Source: Eulemur rufifrons (lineage: Eukaryota > Chordata > Mammalia > Primates > Lemuridae). From it: a stretch of DNA of 64,000 nt. This document shows positions 23,824-36,200 of the stretch, piece after piece. The stretch is taken from positions 63,185,501 through 63,249,500 of the forward strand of contig NC_090983.1 in assembly GCF_041146395.1 (NCBI RefSeq), given 5' to 3'. The notes below the pieces were generated by a model. It did no database searches. It was not told the origin of the DNA and was given only the letters and a program-made list of their open reading frames with translations. Each line of letters starts with the position of its first letter. Position 1 is the stretch's first letter. Position numbers and translations under genes: made by a program.

Positions 23824-23997
23824 CATCATGGGAAAGACAATAGCAGCTCTTGAAACTTTTATTATCCACAAAAGGCCAAGGCAACTCATCTGAATAATTG
23901 TGAAGAGATGGACTTTTCGAAGTGGTACATGCCTTAGATATATAAAGTCTGGTTGATGTTTTGCAGGCATCCAGAAGAGCTTTATTCTATCAAAGAG
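23824..23997 (-). CDS. SLC4A10: SLC4A10 exon E7, late membrane domain
   Basis: 174 nt, 58 codons in phase 0, beginning [20 protein letters not shown], then [20 protein letters not shown], and ending in a hydrophobic helix with IVFPMM. It covers a cytosolic loop rich in conserved basic residues and a transmembrane helix of the C-terminal half of the SLC4 fold. FPMM at the end continues directly into VLALVFVRK of E8. Acceptor CTCTTTTAG, donor GTATGA. Confidence 0.98.
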
Positions 23998-24902
23998 CTA
24001 AAAGATTAAACACACTAAATTTCTCTTAGGAGTAAGATAACAATAAAAGTAGGAAAAGTTGATGTTTAATATGGTCCAAAATTTTACGTTCACATGACAT
24101 ATCTGAATTACACTAAAGTTGATATTTGAGCATTAGGACAATGGGATTATTATGCTTACACTCTGAATTTCTATAATTTCTGTCTAAGAATATCCCACAT
24201 TTTCTCAAATATGGTTATAATTTAGAAGAGTTTAAAAATGGTAAAGCCAATGCTACATGTTGCTCTCTTGGAGAGTAGAGCCCTGGGAGTTAAAACATAA
24301 TCACCACCCTCTTTTTCATTGTCACATCACAATCTCTTCCCTTATTTGCCTCTCAAGTATTGGGCTTCCTGGATACCCATTCTCTGTTCTCTTCTCTCCT
24401 GGAATAGTTCATCCGTACCCATGGCTTTGATTTTCACATACTTGCTAATGACTCCCAAACCTAGCTCTCTGCCTTGGCTTTCTTTCTCTCTCCTGAATTC
24501 TAGACCCATATCTGGCTGCAGAGTAGGATGTTTTAACCTCCTTGCTTTGACTCTGTTGTTTTGACTTAGCCACTTCAATTTTCAAGAAAGGTTTTGATGC
24601 TAAGTTTACAAATACAACATCTTAACCATGAAGATTAAACTACCCCCATAATATCCTGAAATTAAAAAAAAAGATTTAAGCTAGATACATTTTTGTTAAT
24701 AAAGTGTTTTCCAGAGCAAATTTTTAACTGAATTTCTTGATTAATTTCCAATACTGCACAGTCAAACCTTTTATGTATTTTAATTGCATTTTAATAAAAT
24801 TATTTTCATTTGGATGAATGATATTTATGTTTCAATTTTGTCATATAGTACAATTATTTTCATACTACCTAATATTATTGTTATAGATTGGACTCTGAGG
24901 CC

Positions 24903-25028
24903 TTTTTTCTTTTCTTTTCTTTTTTTTTTTTTGAGACAGAATCTCACTCTGTTGCCCCAGGTAAAGTACAATGGCATCATCATAGCTCACTGCAAGCTCC
25001 AACTCCTGGACTCAAGCGATCCTCCTGC
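24903..25028 (-). mobile_element. 5'-truncated Alu fragment
   Basis: T-rich tract, then GAGACAGAATCTCACTCTGT through GGACTCAAGCGATCCTCCTG, where the element stops. The flanks CTCTGAGGCC at 24893-24902 and again at 25029-25038 form a perfect 10-bp target-site duplication. The shortness therefore dates from insertion rather than later deletion. The 146-codon open frame at 24784-25224 runs across it by chance. Confidence 0.88.
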
Positions 25029-25554
25029 CTCTGAGGCCATTTTTATCAAGCAAATCAAATTTTCTCAAGTTGAATTCTATAGATTAAATTTTCACAAGAA
25101 GCTTAAATCTTCATACATTTTACTTACTAACAAATTATACTGCATGTTTTATTTTATGTGGATCATTTGGATAATTTTTCTCAGGCCAATTTTTGCAGTT
25201 TTCAATGTTTCCAACAAGAGGTGATTATTTAGAAAATAATGGTTTCAATCACTGTCAGTCACTGTTCTATTTCATGCCATTTCTACAGTAATATGCATTT
25301 TCAAAAGAGTATTTAGATTTTATTAGATAATTTATTAAAAAACTGTAAGCAATTCTTATCAAATATTCCAAAATCACTTTAATATGCAGACAGACAAATG
25401 TCCATGGAGTCAAATCATCCTGTTTTACCAAAACTTGCTTGTACCTATAATAAGAATCCCAAACTCAACATAACCCTATCTTTCCCTCTTGTATTGTCTA
25501 TCTTACGGCATGACATGATCTTTCGTACCTCAGTTACCTAAACCAGACTCATAC

Positions 25555-25650
25555 ATACATTAATTCATCCACTGACCATTCATTAATTCATATTCATTCA
25601 TATCTTCCAAAAACATTTATTGAAACTTCTAGGAAGAGTACTAAGTGCTG
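25555..25650 (-). repeat. L2-like antisense fragment
   Basis: Repeated CATTAATTCAT/ATTCATTCAT text followed by AAACATTTATTGAAACTTCT and ACTAAGTGCTGAAC resembles the antisense 3' end of L2. Short and diverged. Confidence 0.35.
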
Positions 25651-27290
25651 AACTCATTCCTGATTCATCTCTCTCTGTACTGTTCATATATATGTCATTA
25701 AGTCTTTTTATTTCCACTTCCTAAATACCTTTTAAAATTAGAAGTCATTAAATAAACAACTAAAACTTGGTGCATAATGGAGGTGGGAATATGAAAGAAA
25801 TAAAATCTTCTAACTTAAAACTGAGTATTCCCTTTTCTATAGGACTAATTTTTCCCAGCCACCATTTCTCCATTTGTGGAGTTCTGTTATTGCATAAGTG
25901 TACTTTAGTGTGTGGGTGCTTCAATTGTTATTGTTTAAATGGCACATTTGCTTTACTTTGGATTCCTAAAGTGTTGGAATGAATATAGATGTGGTTATAT
26001 ATCTGAATACAGAAACAGCATTCATGAGAACACTGTGATCTGTTTTTTCTGCCATGTTTCACAGTGAGAAGCCTAGATAATAAGTTTCTTAATATTGCCA
26101 AACAAGCAGGTAACATACAGATTCCTCCAACATATAGGGTAACAAAGTATAATAACATGCTCCTTGAACTGTTGATATTCAGTGTATATTTAAGTAATAA
26201 TAATCGTGGTAAATGTATCCTGAGTTTTGCATTTGGCTTTTAGCATGTCCCAATATCAGTATCACATTTCTCCATCCAGTTAGCTACAATTCCAAATAGT
26301 CCTTTCACAAACCCTGTTTCTCAGTGTGAGACCCTGTTTGTCAACGTGTGACCTGGCTTGCTGCTTCATTTGTGTTATTTAAAATTCATTATACTTAACT
26401 TATGGGCCTTTTACAATGTTTTCTTCAATTTTCATTTAAAAGATTCACACCCCAAATAATTCCAACACTTGACATTCTTGTTTAATTCTAAAACTCATGG
26501 GTATAAAATAATGTGAATGGAATTAGGGGGAAAAATCTGTTGAAACCTATCAAAATGATTTTACTTTGTTTCTTAAACTTCTGCTGCTGTATTTATGTAA
26601 GCCTGGGGCCTAATAATAAATACTTTTCACTTACAGATGAAATTAGTACTCGTGGAACTTTTGCCAGAGGCAAAAAATAAAAACAACAACCAAAAAAAAA
26701 ACCCCAGCAAAACAAATAAATAAAACCTCTTCGTTACTCTTCCCTATCTGGCTTACCAGAGCAATTCTATCAAAATACCACTTTCCTACATGAGATTTTT
26801 TTAAATGAGCAAATTAAATCTAATTTGAGCAAAATTTAAACACATAACACCTCTCAGCCATCTCCCTCTCCCAGTTAAGTTTACCCCACACTGGGATGAA
26901 GGGTCAGTCATACTATCTACTTTGGGTGTTCAGTGGTCTTACAATGACTTCATTTTGAAGGTTGCCTCAGTCTGACATCCTGCACTATCCTAAGGCCTGA
27001 GTGCTGTTTCTTCTCCCAAAGTCAGAAGCCAGTTAGTTGTTCATTCAGGAACTGAGATCCTGTGCTACTTGTCCTTTGGTCAGGTGACTATTTTTTTGTA
27101 TGTTCTGAAGAGGAATGAATCTAGTTGTGTCATAGAAAATACTGCAATTTCTATTTTCCTTTTAATTGAAAAAACAACTCTATACCATAAATAAGCCTCT
27201 AGCCTCATTTCCAATAAAATGTGAGTGTTTGGGCTAAATAATGTTGTTATAAAACAAGATTCTTCAAAGGACAATTTAAGTAGAAATCTG

Positions 27291-27719
27291 TGTTACTTTC
27301 CTAGGGCTGCCACAACAAATTATCACAACTTGGCAGTTTAAATCACTAGAAATTTATTCTTTCACAGTTGTGGAGGCCAGAAGTCTGAAAACAAGATGTT
27401 GGCAGGGCCATACTCCCTTTGAAGGTCCTAGGGGAGAAAATTTCCTTGGCTCTTCCAGCTTCTGGTGGCTCCTGTCATCCTTGGCTGGTGGCAGCAAAAC
27501 TCCAGTCTCTTCCTCCATTGCCACATAACCTTGTTCCCTGTGTCTTTCTGTGTCCTCTCCTCTTATAAGAACCACAGTCACTAGATTTAGGGCCCACCCT
27601 AAATCCATGATAATCTCTTGAGATGCATATCTAATTAAATCTGCAAAGACTCTATTTCCAAATAAGGTCACATTCTAAAATTCCAGGTAGACATAACACT
27701 CACTATTCAGTCCCTAACA
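27291..27719 (-). mobile_element. MLT1-type LTR (ERVL-MaLR)
   Basis: Antisense LTR: GGGCTGCCACAACAAATTAT, AGTTTAAATCACTAGAAATTT, CAGTTGTGGAGGCCAGAAG, TCTGTGTCCTCTCCTCTTAT and an end at TCAGTCCCTAACA. These follow the MLT1 LTR consensus read backwards. It looks like a solitary LTR, with no internal region attached. The 105-codon minus-strand open frame in it is not a gene. Confidence 0.7.
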
Positions 27720-27798
27720 GTATCCTAAAGAAATAAGCAGGAAGAATGTGCCAACAGCCTCTGTAGGGGTTTCGAACATACTTGTGGAGGTTTTAAAA

Positions 27799-28345
27799 TG
27801 TGTCCATATATTCTTTGATACTCTTCTCTTCAAGAAACGGAGTTTTCCCTTTCCCTCCTCTTGTGTGTAAGCTAAACTTAATGACTCACTTCTATAACAA
27901 AAAGAAAAAAGTAGAAATTACCGTGTGTGACTTTGGAGATGAAGTCAAAAGGCACTGTGACTTCACCCTCACTCTCTATCTGGTATTGCTCACTCTGAGG
28001 GAGTTAGGTTCCATGTCCCAAGGACACATAAGTACTCTATGAAGAGGCAACTGTAGCAAAAAGCTGAGGCCTCCTACCAACAGCCAGAAAGGAAACCATG
28101 CCTCTTACCCACAGCTGTGTTATAGCCATCTGAAAGTAGATCTTCTAGCCCTATCAAGCCTTCAGCTGACTGTGGCCCTGGTCCACATCCTGACTGCAAC
28201 CACCTGAGACATCTTGAGCCAGAACCACCTGGCTAATCTGTTGCCAAATTCATGACTCCCAGAAACTGTGAGATAATAAATGTTTGCTGTTTTAAGTTGC
28301 TAAATTGTATAATAATCTGTTATGCAGCGATAGAAAACTAATACA
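27799..28345 (+). mobile_element. MLT1-type LTR, sense orientation
   Basis: Runs from TGTGTCCATATATTCTTTGA through AAGCCTTCAGCTGACTGTGG, GAGCCAGAACCACCTGGCTA, AACTGTGAGATAATAAATG and ends AGAAAACTAATACA, the normal 3' end of MLT1-like LTRs. It lies 80 bases from the opposite-strand LTR at 27291-27719. Its left boundary is approximate. Confidence 0.65.
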
Positions 28346-29135
28346 ATGTCTAAAATATATAACCAATGCTTACTTAAACAATGCATAGTTTTCTGTATAT
28401 TCAAAACTGTCTTACCCTATGCCTTCATTGTTAGCCTAATTTTTAAAATAATTCTATAGATACAATTGTAATAATAACAGAAAAACAAATATAAAAGGAA
28501 AAAAATTACCTAGGATCTCACTATTTCAACAAATTATTTTTATTTCTCCATCTTCCTTTTTAATCTTGCTCAAACTCATAGCTTTATCAACCTATGGTAG
28601 GTAGTTTTTCACTTTGCATTATGTCATTAGCATTTTTACCATGTTGCTTTTGTGGTCATCATAATTATAAATTTTCAGTGACTGTACCACAGATTACTTA
28701 ATTATTTTACTGCTGTTGGATAATTGGGTTATTTCTAATATTTTAATATATGTATTACAATGAACATCTTTTGGTGTCAAGCTTTTTTCTATTCTCATGG
28801 ATACAAGTCCATAAAAATGATTAGAGTGTCAAAGATTACAAGCATTTGGATATATCTAGAAGTGTACTGCTATTAGTTTTCTAAGAGAGCTGTAAAATCT
28901 AAACCTCTTACAGTTTTAATATACATATGGTAAAGTACTCTTAAGATTATGAATCTTAGATGCTGGAGAGAATCTTCCTTAACTTTTGTAACTCTGATCA
29001 GTTTGAATAAATTTAATTGTGATCTAAAATCTGCTCCTCGGGTGATGTCCTTTTCTTAGCTGTCCCATGACTTATCATCAATAGACCTTAAGATAAGTCA
29101 TCAGAGATGTGCTTGCAGTATTGTAAGTAATTTAC

Positions 29136-29204
29136 CTGAATTCCCTTTAGAGATGAAGCACCCATATAAAGAAACACTCCATATAGCACTGGCATGGGAA
29201 TAAA
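29136..29204 (-). CDS. SLC4A10: SLC4A10 exon E6, membrane helix
   Basis: 69 nt, 23 codons, phase 0: FIPMPVLYGVFLYMGASSLK then GIQ. This is a highly conserved membrane segment of the SLC4 C-terminal half; PMPVLYGVFLYMG is nearly invariant in the sodium-coupled members. Acceptor TTCTTTTACAG, donor GTAAAT. The upstream exon ends SILK and the next begins LFDR, giving continuous family sequence. Confidence 0.98.
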
Positions 29205-30413
29205 CTGTAAAAGAACAATTAGAGAAAAGGCACAAATTATTTTAAAATATAATGTGGTCATGCTATTTTGCACTTACCAAAGAGAAAAACAGGGAAAAAG
29301 GGTATTTTAGAATAGAAGCAGTATAGTACAGAACCAGAAGACATGAATTCAAATTCCAGCTCTAGCACTTTTTAGCTGTGTAATCTTAAGTTACTTAAGC
29401 TCTCTGTGCCTTAGTTTCCCAGAATCTAAAAAGAGATGATAATAATAAGGTTGTTATAAGGATTCAATAGGTCAAAACCTGTTTAAAAAATTATGTGATA
29501 TATAATGAACAATAATATTAACTATCTTCATGCCACTTTAGGCACAATTTGAATTTTGTTTCACAATGGTAAAATATTTGAATTAAAGGAAAAGAATAAA
29601 ACTAACATTTAGATTTTGTTCATACATTATGTCAGATATTTTTAGACATGTGGGTTGTTCAAATTTTCTCTTTTTATTGGACTAGTTCACCATCATTCTA
29701 TGTCTATAATTACTTATATAATGTAGAAATTAATTTTTGCAAACTTGTGTAAATGACTAAATTAAATCGAAAATTTCAAATTGTAGGCAACTAAAATGAA
29801 TTATAATTTACAATGCAATTGGCATACCTTGGAAATACCTGCCAAAATTACATGACAAAATAATTACTCTTTAATGCTCTTCAAAATGGATTTCAATTAT
29901 TGCATGAAAAAAATAAGTACATGCAATGATGATGTCCATGCATTTTTTTGGAGCATTTAAAATACAAAACTGTGTGTGTGACCATGACCATGACTGTGTT
30001 CATCTCTGCACCTCTTATAGTAAATAATATTAATTGTTAAGATATCTGTCCATTGACAAGAAAATAGAAAGTTTATGTAAGCTTGCAATCAACTTAGGTC
30101 ACAAGTCTGTCAGAAATAATGAGTGACTTTTTCCCACAGTTTGATCACCATTTCAAAATTATTAAAACAATTTACATTTCAAATTTTATTTTGCCAGGCT
30201 AAATTTTTATATACGTAAAGGATTCTAAAATATAGGACATAATTTCTCTCCGTTAGGTTAAGAAAAATTATACAGACTTGGTAAAGAAAGTCATCACTTT
30301 CATTACATGCCATACAATATTTGTAAATGTATGGCTTAGATGCAAATGAAATTTTTAAACAATAATAAATATATTCTGCCTTCTCTCAAATTCATAAAGG
30401 TGAATTTCATTAC
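29205..30413 (-). other. SLC4A10: Intron between E5 and E6
   Basis: About 1.2 kb of AT-rich sequence with one MIR fragment. No gene seen. Confidence 0.9.
29315..29480 (+). repeat. MIR SINE
   Basis: AGCAGTATAGTACAGAACCA, AATTCAAATTCCAGCTCTAG, TTTTTAGCTGTGTAATCTTA and CTCTCTGTGCCTTAGTTTCC followed by GGTTGTTATAAGGATTCAAT follow the MIR core and tail in order. Confidence 0.75.
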
Positions 30414-30665
30414 CTTCAAAATACTGGTCATAAAGACTGATGAACCCATAAGAATAAAAATCATAAGCCCTGTAACCCTTTGCTCCCGAATGCCAAGAAA
30501 TTTGGGTTGTTCTCCTGGAGCTGAGCATTCTGATTCCAGTTTTAGGCTGTTGACATGAGTGATGGAGAGGACCGTGGCAGCCACAAACCATGGCAGGCCC
30601 ATGATGGAGCACACACCGAGCATGACAGCCACCATTAAGAGATCCAGATGGTACCCACAACCTTT
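30414..30665 (-). CDS. SLC4A10: SLC4A10 exon E5, central membrane domain
   Basis: 252 nt, 84 codons, the longest exon here. It opens [20 protein letters not shown] and includes [20 protein letters not shown], an acidic/proline loop around [13 protein letters not shown], the conserved GIREQRVTG, and a helix ending MTSILK. These are hallmark SLC4 transport-domain segments: GxHxD, GLPW and REQRVTG. The preceding exon ends HKLK, so the junction forms KLKK, a candidate second stilbene-reactive motif described in the family. The acceptor ends TTAACAG and has an unusually long pyrimidine tract. The donor is GTAATG. Open frames in other phases of this exon are shadows. Confidence 0.98.
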
Positions 30666-30670
30666 CTGTT

Positions 30671-30709
30671 AAAAAAAAAAAAAAGAAAGGAAGGAAGGAA
30701 GAAAGAAAC
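30671..30709. repeat. A14 plus GGAA/GAAA microsatellite
   Basis: Fourteen A then GAAAGGAAGGAAGGAAGAAAGAAA. On the transcribed strand it is an uninterrupted pyrimidine run ending five bases before the E5 exon boundary (TTAACAG follows it), so it doubles as that exon's polypyrimidine tract. Confidence 0.92.
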
Positions 30710-31317
30710 TGTGTCAACAACAGAGCTAAAAATGGCCTAATTGTGAATAGAAACCACTTCCTGTCAATACCTAAGAAACCCTTCATATCAGATCTCCTGG
30801 AGATAAACTCTTCTTAAACACTCAGTTGCCAATTGCCTACTTTCATCTCAGTGGGTGACTTTTACTGGGAAGAATAATATCATAGAACCTAAGCTCCCTT
30901 ACATATGTTCATTTTTGTATCAATAGAGTGCTATCTTGTTCTCATTTGTTTCCATTTCAGAACTAGAAAAATTCAGCCTCCCCTTAAAAATGATAATTTT
31001 TGTATTTTCTGTCTCCTCTGTGATTCTAGCCCATTGTCACTGACCTCTGGGTGTTGCAAATTTAAGTGCCACCAAGGATCATGCAGGAAATGTAAAGGAG
31101 GAAAGAACAGGTGCAATGGGATATGTGGAGACTGCCCTCTTGGATAGACTGATTAGGTAAGGTTGTGAGGAGAGAAATCAAAGATGGGGAAAAGCATCAT
31201 TCCCTTCTCCCTCTGTGCCCCACAGAAATTGAAATTGTAAAGCCTCAGCGGTAGCCAAAGGCTTGGCCTATTTTATGTTCCAATTTTTATTTTTAATTTT
31301 TAGTGATCACTTCATGA

Positions 31318-31915
<598 letters not shown>

Positions 31916-32828
31916 GTACAATTACATTCTAGTGGTTAAACAATAACTTTTTCTTTTGTACTCATTATGCTTCAAAGCTTCTCAATAAAACTGTATGTTT
32001 CTTAAGAGCAGACAACTTATCATATAATTTCTCAATATTTCCCATAGTTTTTAGCACAGTCATTGGCACACAATAAGTAATCAATAAAAGTTACAGAATG
32101 ACTTTTTAATAATGAAATATGTATCACTGAAACATCTTAGAATTAAATTTAATAAGTATAATTTTAAAATAAATATAGCAGTTAAATTTGTTATTATGAT
32201 CATGAGCAGAAATTTCCAGTTCTTCTAGAAGAATAATGTTGGCTGGCTTAGAGGCAGTTTTACCAAACTTCAAGCAATTTGTAGTTAATGTGAAAGCTCA
32301 TATAGCCTAGAATGTGAAACATGCTGAGTATTTGCGGCTATTTGTTATGGTAGTGTTTTCTCTCTGCTATTTTATTTTGTTAATTGTCTTCTTATTAAGA
32401 AAAAGATTCTTAAAGTCAGTTGTGCTTCTTTTCCTTTCTGCTTATTCCTGCCAAATTATAAACGTGCAAGAGATAATAGTGAGGAGAAAATGGGAGATAT
32501 TCGCCCAAGAACCTTTCCTACTGTGTTGTCACCAATTCAGTGATACTCGTTGTTGGGTCAGCTTAGCTGGGGCAATGCTACAGTTCACCAAAATATCTAA
32601 ACTTGGATTCTTTGATGAATATGACACTGGAAACTTTTTTTGCAGGTAACTCAGGAAAGAATTTCATTTGTAAGAGCTGAGGAGTGGAAAGAGAAATATC
32701 CTGGTGTCAGCATAACCAAAAAGGCATAGGAAGAAACTTTACCAAGATCATAATATGGTCTCTTGGACCTTCTGCAAAACATTTTGGAAGATGTAGTTCC
32801 ACTGAATAGGACTTTGGTTACTTTAAAA

Positions 32829-33257
32829 CAGTGGTCCTAACCTTTTTGGCACCAGGGACCATTTCTGTGGAAGACAATTTTTCCACAGACTGGAGGTCTG
32901 GGGGGGGGATGGTTTCGGGATGATTCAAGCACATTACGTATATTGTGCACTTTATTTCTATTATTATTACATTGTAATATATAATGAAATAATTATAAAA
33001 CTCACCATAATGCAGAATCAGTGGGAGCCCTGAGCTTGTTTTCCTGCAACTAGAGAGTCCCATCTGGGGCTGATGGGAGACTGTGACTCATCTGACAGGA
33101 GGCGGAGCTCAGACCGTGATGCGAGTAATGGAGAAGCAGCTGTAAATACAGACGCAGCTTTGCTTGCTCACCCACCACTCACTTCCCATTGTGCGGCCTG
33201 GTTCCTAACAGGCCAGGAACTGGTACCAGTCTGCAGCCTGGGGGTTGGGGAGCACAG
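32829..33257. mobile_element. hAT-type nonautonomous DNA transposon
   Basis: Starts CAGTGGTCCTAACCTTTTTG and ends GGGTTGGGGAGCACAG, imperfect inverted termini. Flanks CTTTAAAA (32821-32828) and CTTTAAAG (33258-33265) agree at 7 of 8 positions, the 8-bp duplication expected of hAT elements. The interior (GCACCAGGGACC, ATTACATTGTAATATATAAT, GGAGGCGGAGCTCAGACCG) is a common mammalian relic. The 70-81-codon open frames in it are not genes. Confidence 0.8.
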
Positions 33258-36200
33258 CTTTAAAGGACAATGTCAAGCAGTTTGAGGAGTGTTTTGTCCT
33301 AGCCATTCTAGGATGAGGATATAGTGGTTAGGGTGAAGGCCCTAAGCACTCAAGGCCCTTCCTCTGAGGCAGTACAATATGAATGGCACCCCTGGAGCTA
33401 TTTTGCAAAGTTGCTGCTGAGAGAGAATGAAAGATGTAAGAGTTTCAGGTTGCTGCAAGATGAACATCAGAGGAGGGCAGACACTGGGGCCCTGAAAGTA
33501 GGGCTTGGGTTTTTTAGCACACCTAAAAACTTTTTCAGGGTCCAAGCTCACTACAGCTTAATAACATGAGGGAGGTCTTCCTCATGATAGTGATTTCCTA
33601 TAGCTCTTACTGAGTGTTTTAAAAATATGATACAAATGTAAACAGTGGGATTCTGGATTGCAGAAAGTGCACAAAATAATTCTTTCAGAGAGAATAATTT
33701 CCTTTTTAAATTTAGAAAGCTAGCTTTGAAAAGTACAAATATATACTGAAAACAAAAATATAATTTCCCCCTGATTATGTTGTAGAACAATGGGAGCATC
33801 TTGATTTAATGCAAACCAAAGGAAATAAAGCAGTTTTGGCACTTCCACTAATTAATCAGCATCCTTCTTGCCTTTCATTTTAAAACGTCTTTAAAAACTT
33901 GGTCTTTGTAACCAAATTATTAGCTGATAGGCATGCCAGCCAAAGGGAAGTATCCCTTTGTCAGACAGAGAACTTTGCACCACCTAACATATTTCTGTAG
34001 ATTTTTTTCTCAAATAAAGACAGAACTAGAGCTTTTATTTTCACATTCATCCATGAATCACGGGAAATGGACATATGGGAGGAAAAGGGAGCACAGCAAC
34101 AGGTGATGCTACACCAGACCCCACTAAAACCAACATGCAGCAAGACAAGAGGCCAGCCAAGAGGACCATCTGATACCCAGATGCCACTGCTGAAAAAATT
34201 CATTTCAAAGCTTGGCAGCAATTTCCTGCATCTGTCAAGTTAACCACATAAAAGACTATAGATTGACATGAAGAACCAGGCTGACAAAGAGGGCAGAAAA
34301 GAACATATCAAATGCCATAATCATCAAGAGAATGTGGTGCCAAATGAATGTTGCAAATGCATTCATTTACTCAAGTAATCCGGGATTGTATTGCTGTTTA
34401 TTAAAAATGATGTCAAAAGAAGCCTGAACTGTCTACAGAAACATGTAGAAATCCCATAGTTGTATCTTAACAGAAACTTTCTTTTCTGTAAGATAATAAA
34501 TCTGTTTCTTTTCACTTTCAGAGAATGTGCTTAAGAAAAAACCAAGCAGATATTTTTAATGCTTTTCAAAGGGATTCAGTTAACCTATGCCCATTCCACT
34601 TCTTTAAGGAAGAAACAAACAAAATGCTATAGAGAGTATGGATTTATATGTATAGCTATATATAACACATATGATACTTTGCATTCTCAAATTTTTTACA
34701 GTTTGCCGTTTCTTTCACTCTTGAGCCACCCAAAGGATCATGAGGGCAGCGAGTTGGCATTTTGCTAATTTTGAGCTCCCTCATTCTCACGGAATAGTCA
34801 CTTAGAGAGTTGGGCCTACCCTAATGCAGCAAGACACAGCTTTATTGTGTATGTAGTAACACTCACAAAATGATAAAAACATTTTTGCTGGCATGAGAAG
34901 CATCATCTAAAAGAAAAATGACTATTAGTTCTGGCAATGGAGGTGAAGAAAAAGTGAAAATATCTAAAATACAAGTTTGGGGAGAGAGAAAGAACAAAAT
35001 GAGGAATTCTGAGTTGACTTAGATATATGATGTTGAGTCTACCAGGTGCTTGATACCGAAACTAGAAAACATGATTCATTGAACAATTTTAGGGAATGCT
35101 CCAACCAAGGCAAAAATGGGTTTTCAAGTCATAAAAGAAAATTAGCAAAAGCTGAAAATGGTTTTCACAAGCAGTTAAGTTGTAGTCTGGGGATAAACTC
35201 AAGAAACACATCTTTTAGTGAAAATGTGGTTCAAGTCAAAGCTAGGAGCCTTTGCAAATATTTCAGTGAAGCAACAGGTGGGGAAAACGACCATGGAACA
35301 AACCAGTTACTATGAATGAATAATGTTCTGAGAAGGTGATTTTGTTGTTATTAACAGGAAAATCATCAGAGTCAGACCACACTCTACTAAAGCTTACTGG
35401 AGACAAGGGCTATAGGCCCCAAAGAGTTTGATGTAGCCAAAATATGTCTTCAGTGGAAGTAACTTGCTTTGAATATATCCATATCCAAGGAAGAGCATGG
35501 AGTTTTCAGGCTCATAGTGGCCAAAAATAGACTGATTCTTCTACCCGTGGCAATATAGCTGAGTTGATGACTAAGTCAGATTTGCTCTATCGTTTACTAA
35601 ATCCAGGATGTTAAGGGGCAAATATTTGAATTTTTTAATTATATAATCACTTTTTGGACAATAAAAAAGTTTAGTAACGTAGCCTCAGGTTTATTTCAGT
35701 GACAAAAATATTAAATTCCTTAGTTCTGCATTTAATTCTATAATGCAAGTACTTGAAAGGCCCACTTAAAGAATGCTTTACTACATTTTAGTTATTCTGC
35801 ACTATATGTAAAGGAGAAAATTAGTGTATTTGTCAGTTTGGAGCTTTGGAAAGGCTGTGAATGTCAAGGGCCAATACTGGCTCATGAAGAGCAAGGAGTA
35901 AGAGAGCAAGAGATGTGTGATTTATAAGACAGAAGAGACCTGGAAAGAGCAAGGATACAGAACAGCAAAAAAGGTAGTATCACCCTCAGCAAATCTTCGT
36001 TTACTTCTAACTTTGTTTTCATGTGATTTCATTAATACTTAGAAAAAATGCTGGCTGAATCAGTTTAACTGATAGCCTTTACACAGGGTAATTTTTCAGT
36101 GAAGTCACTGGGATTTCTGCTGAATTATAAAGGCTAAAAAAATCATTCTTTGAAAGGTAAACAATGATAATATAGCTTACTTTCTTCCTAAAATAGGAGT

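Larger units (their letters stand above)
23998..29135 (-). other. SLC4A10: Intron between E6 and E7
   Basis: About 5.1 kb. It includes a truncated Alu (24903-25028), L2-like antisense text near 25560-25650 and a pair of MLT1-type LTRs in opposite orientation (27291-28345). A pyrimidine-rich stretch at 24300-24560, with open frames on both strands, may be an old interspersed repeat. I see no gene. Confidence 0.75.

Noticed and set aside
24784..25224. 146-codon plus-strand open frame
   Set aside because: It crosses a truncated Alu and unrelated AT-rich flanks. No coding signature.
30336..30786. 99- and 143-codon minus-strand frames and a 72-codon plus-strand frame over exon E5
   Set aside because: The 99-codon frame is E5 itself read on into its intron. 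The others are other-phase or opposite-strand shadows.
31041..31150. Cysteine-rich 80-codon frame (CCKFKCHQGSCRKCKGGKNRC) suggestive of a small secreted peptide
   Set aside because: No signal peptide, no splice context in this strand and no matching family. The cysteine spacing is not one I recognise, and the frame lies in unremarkable intron.
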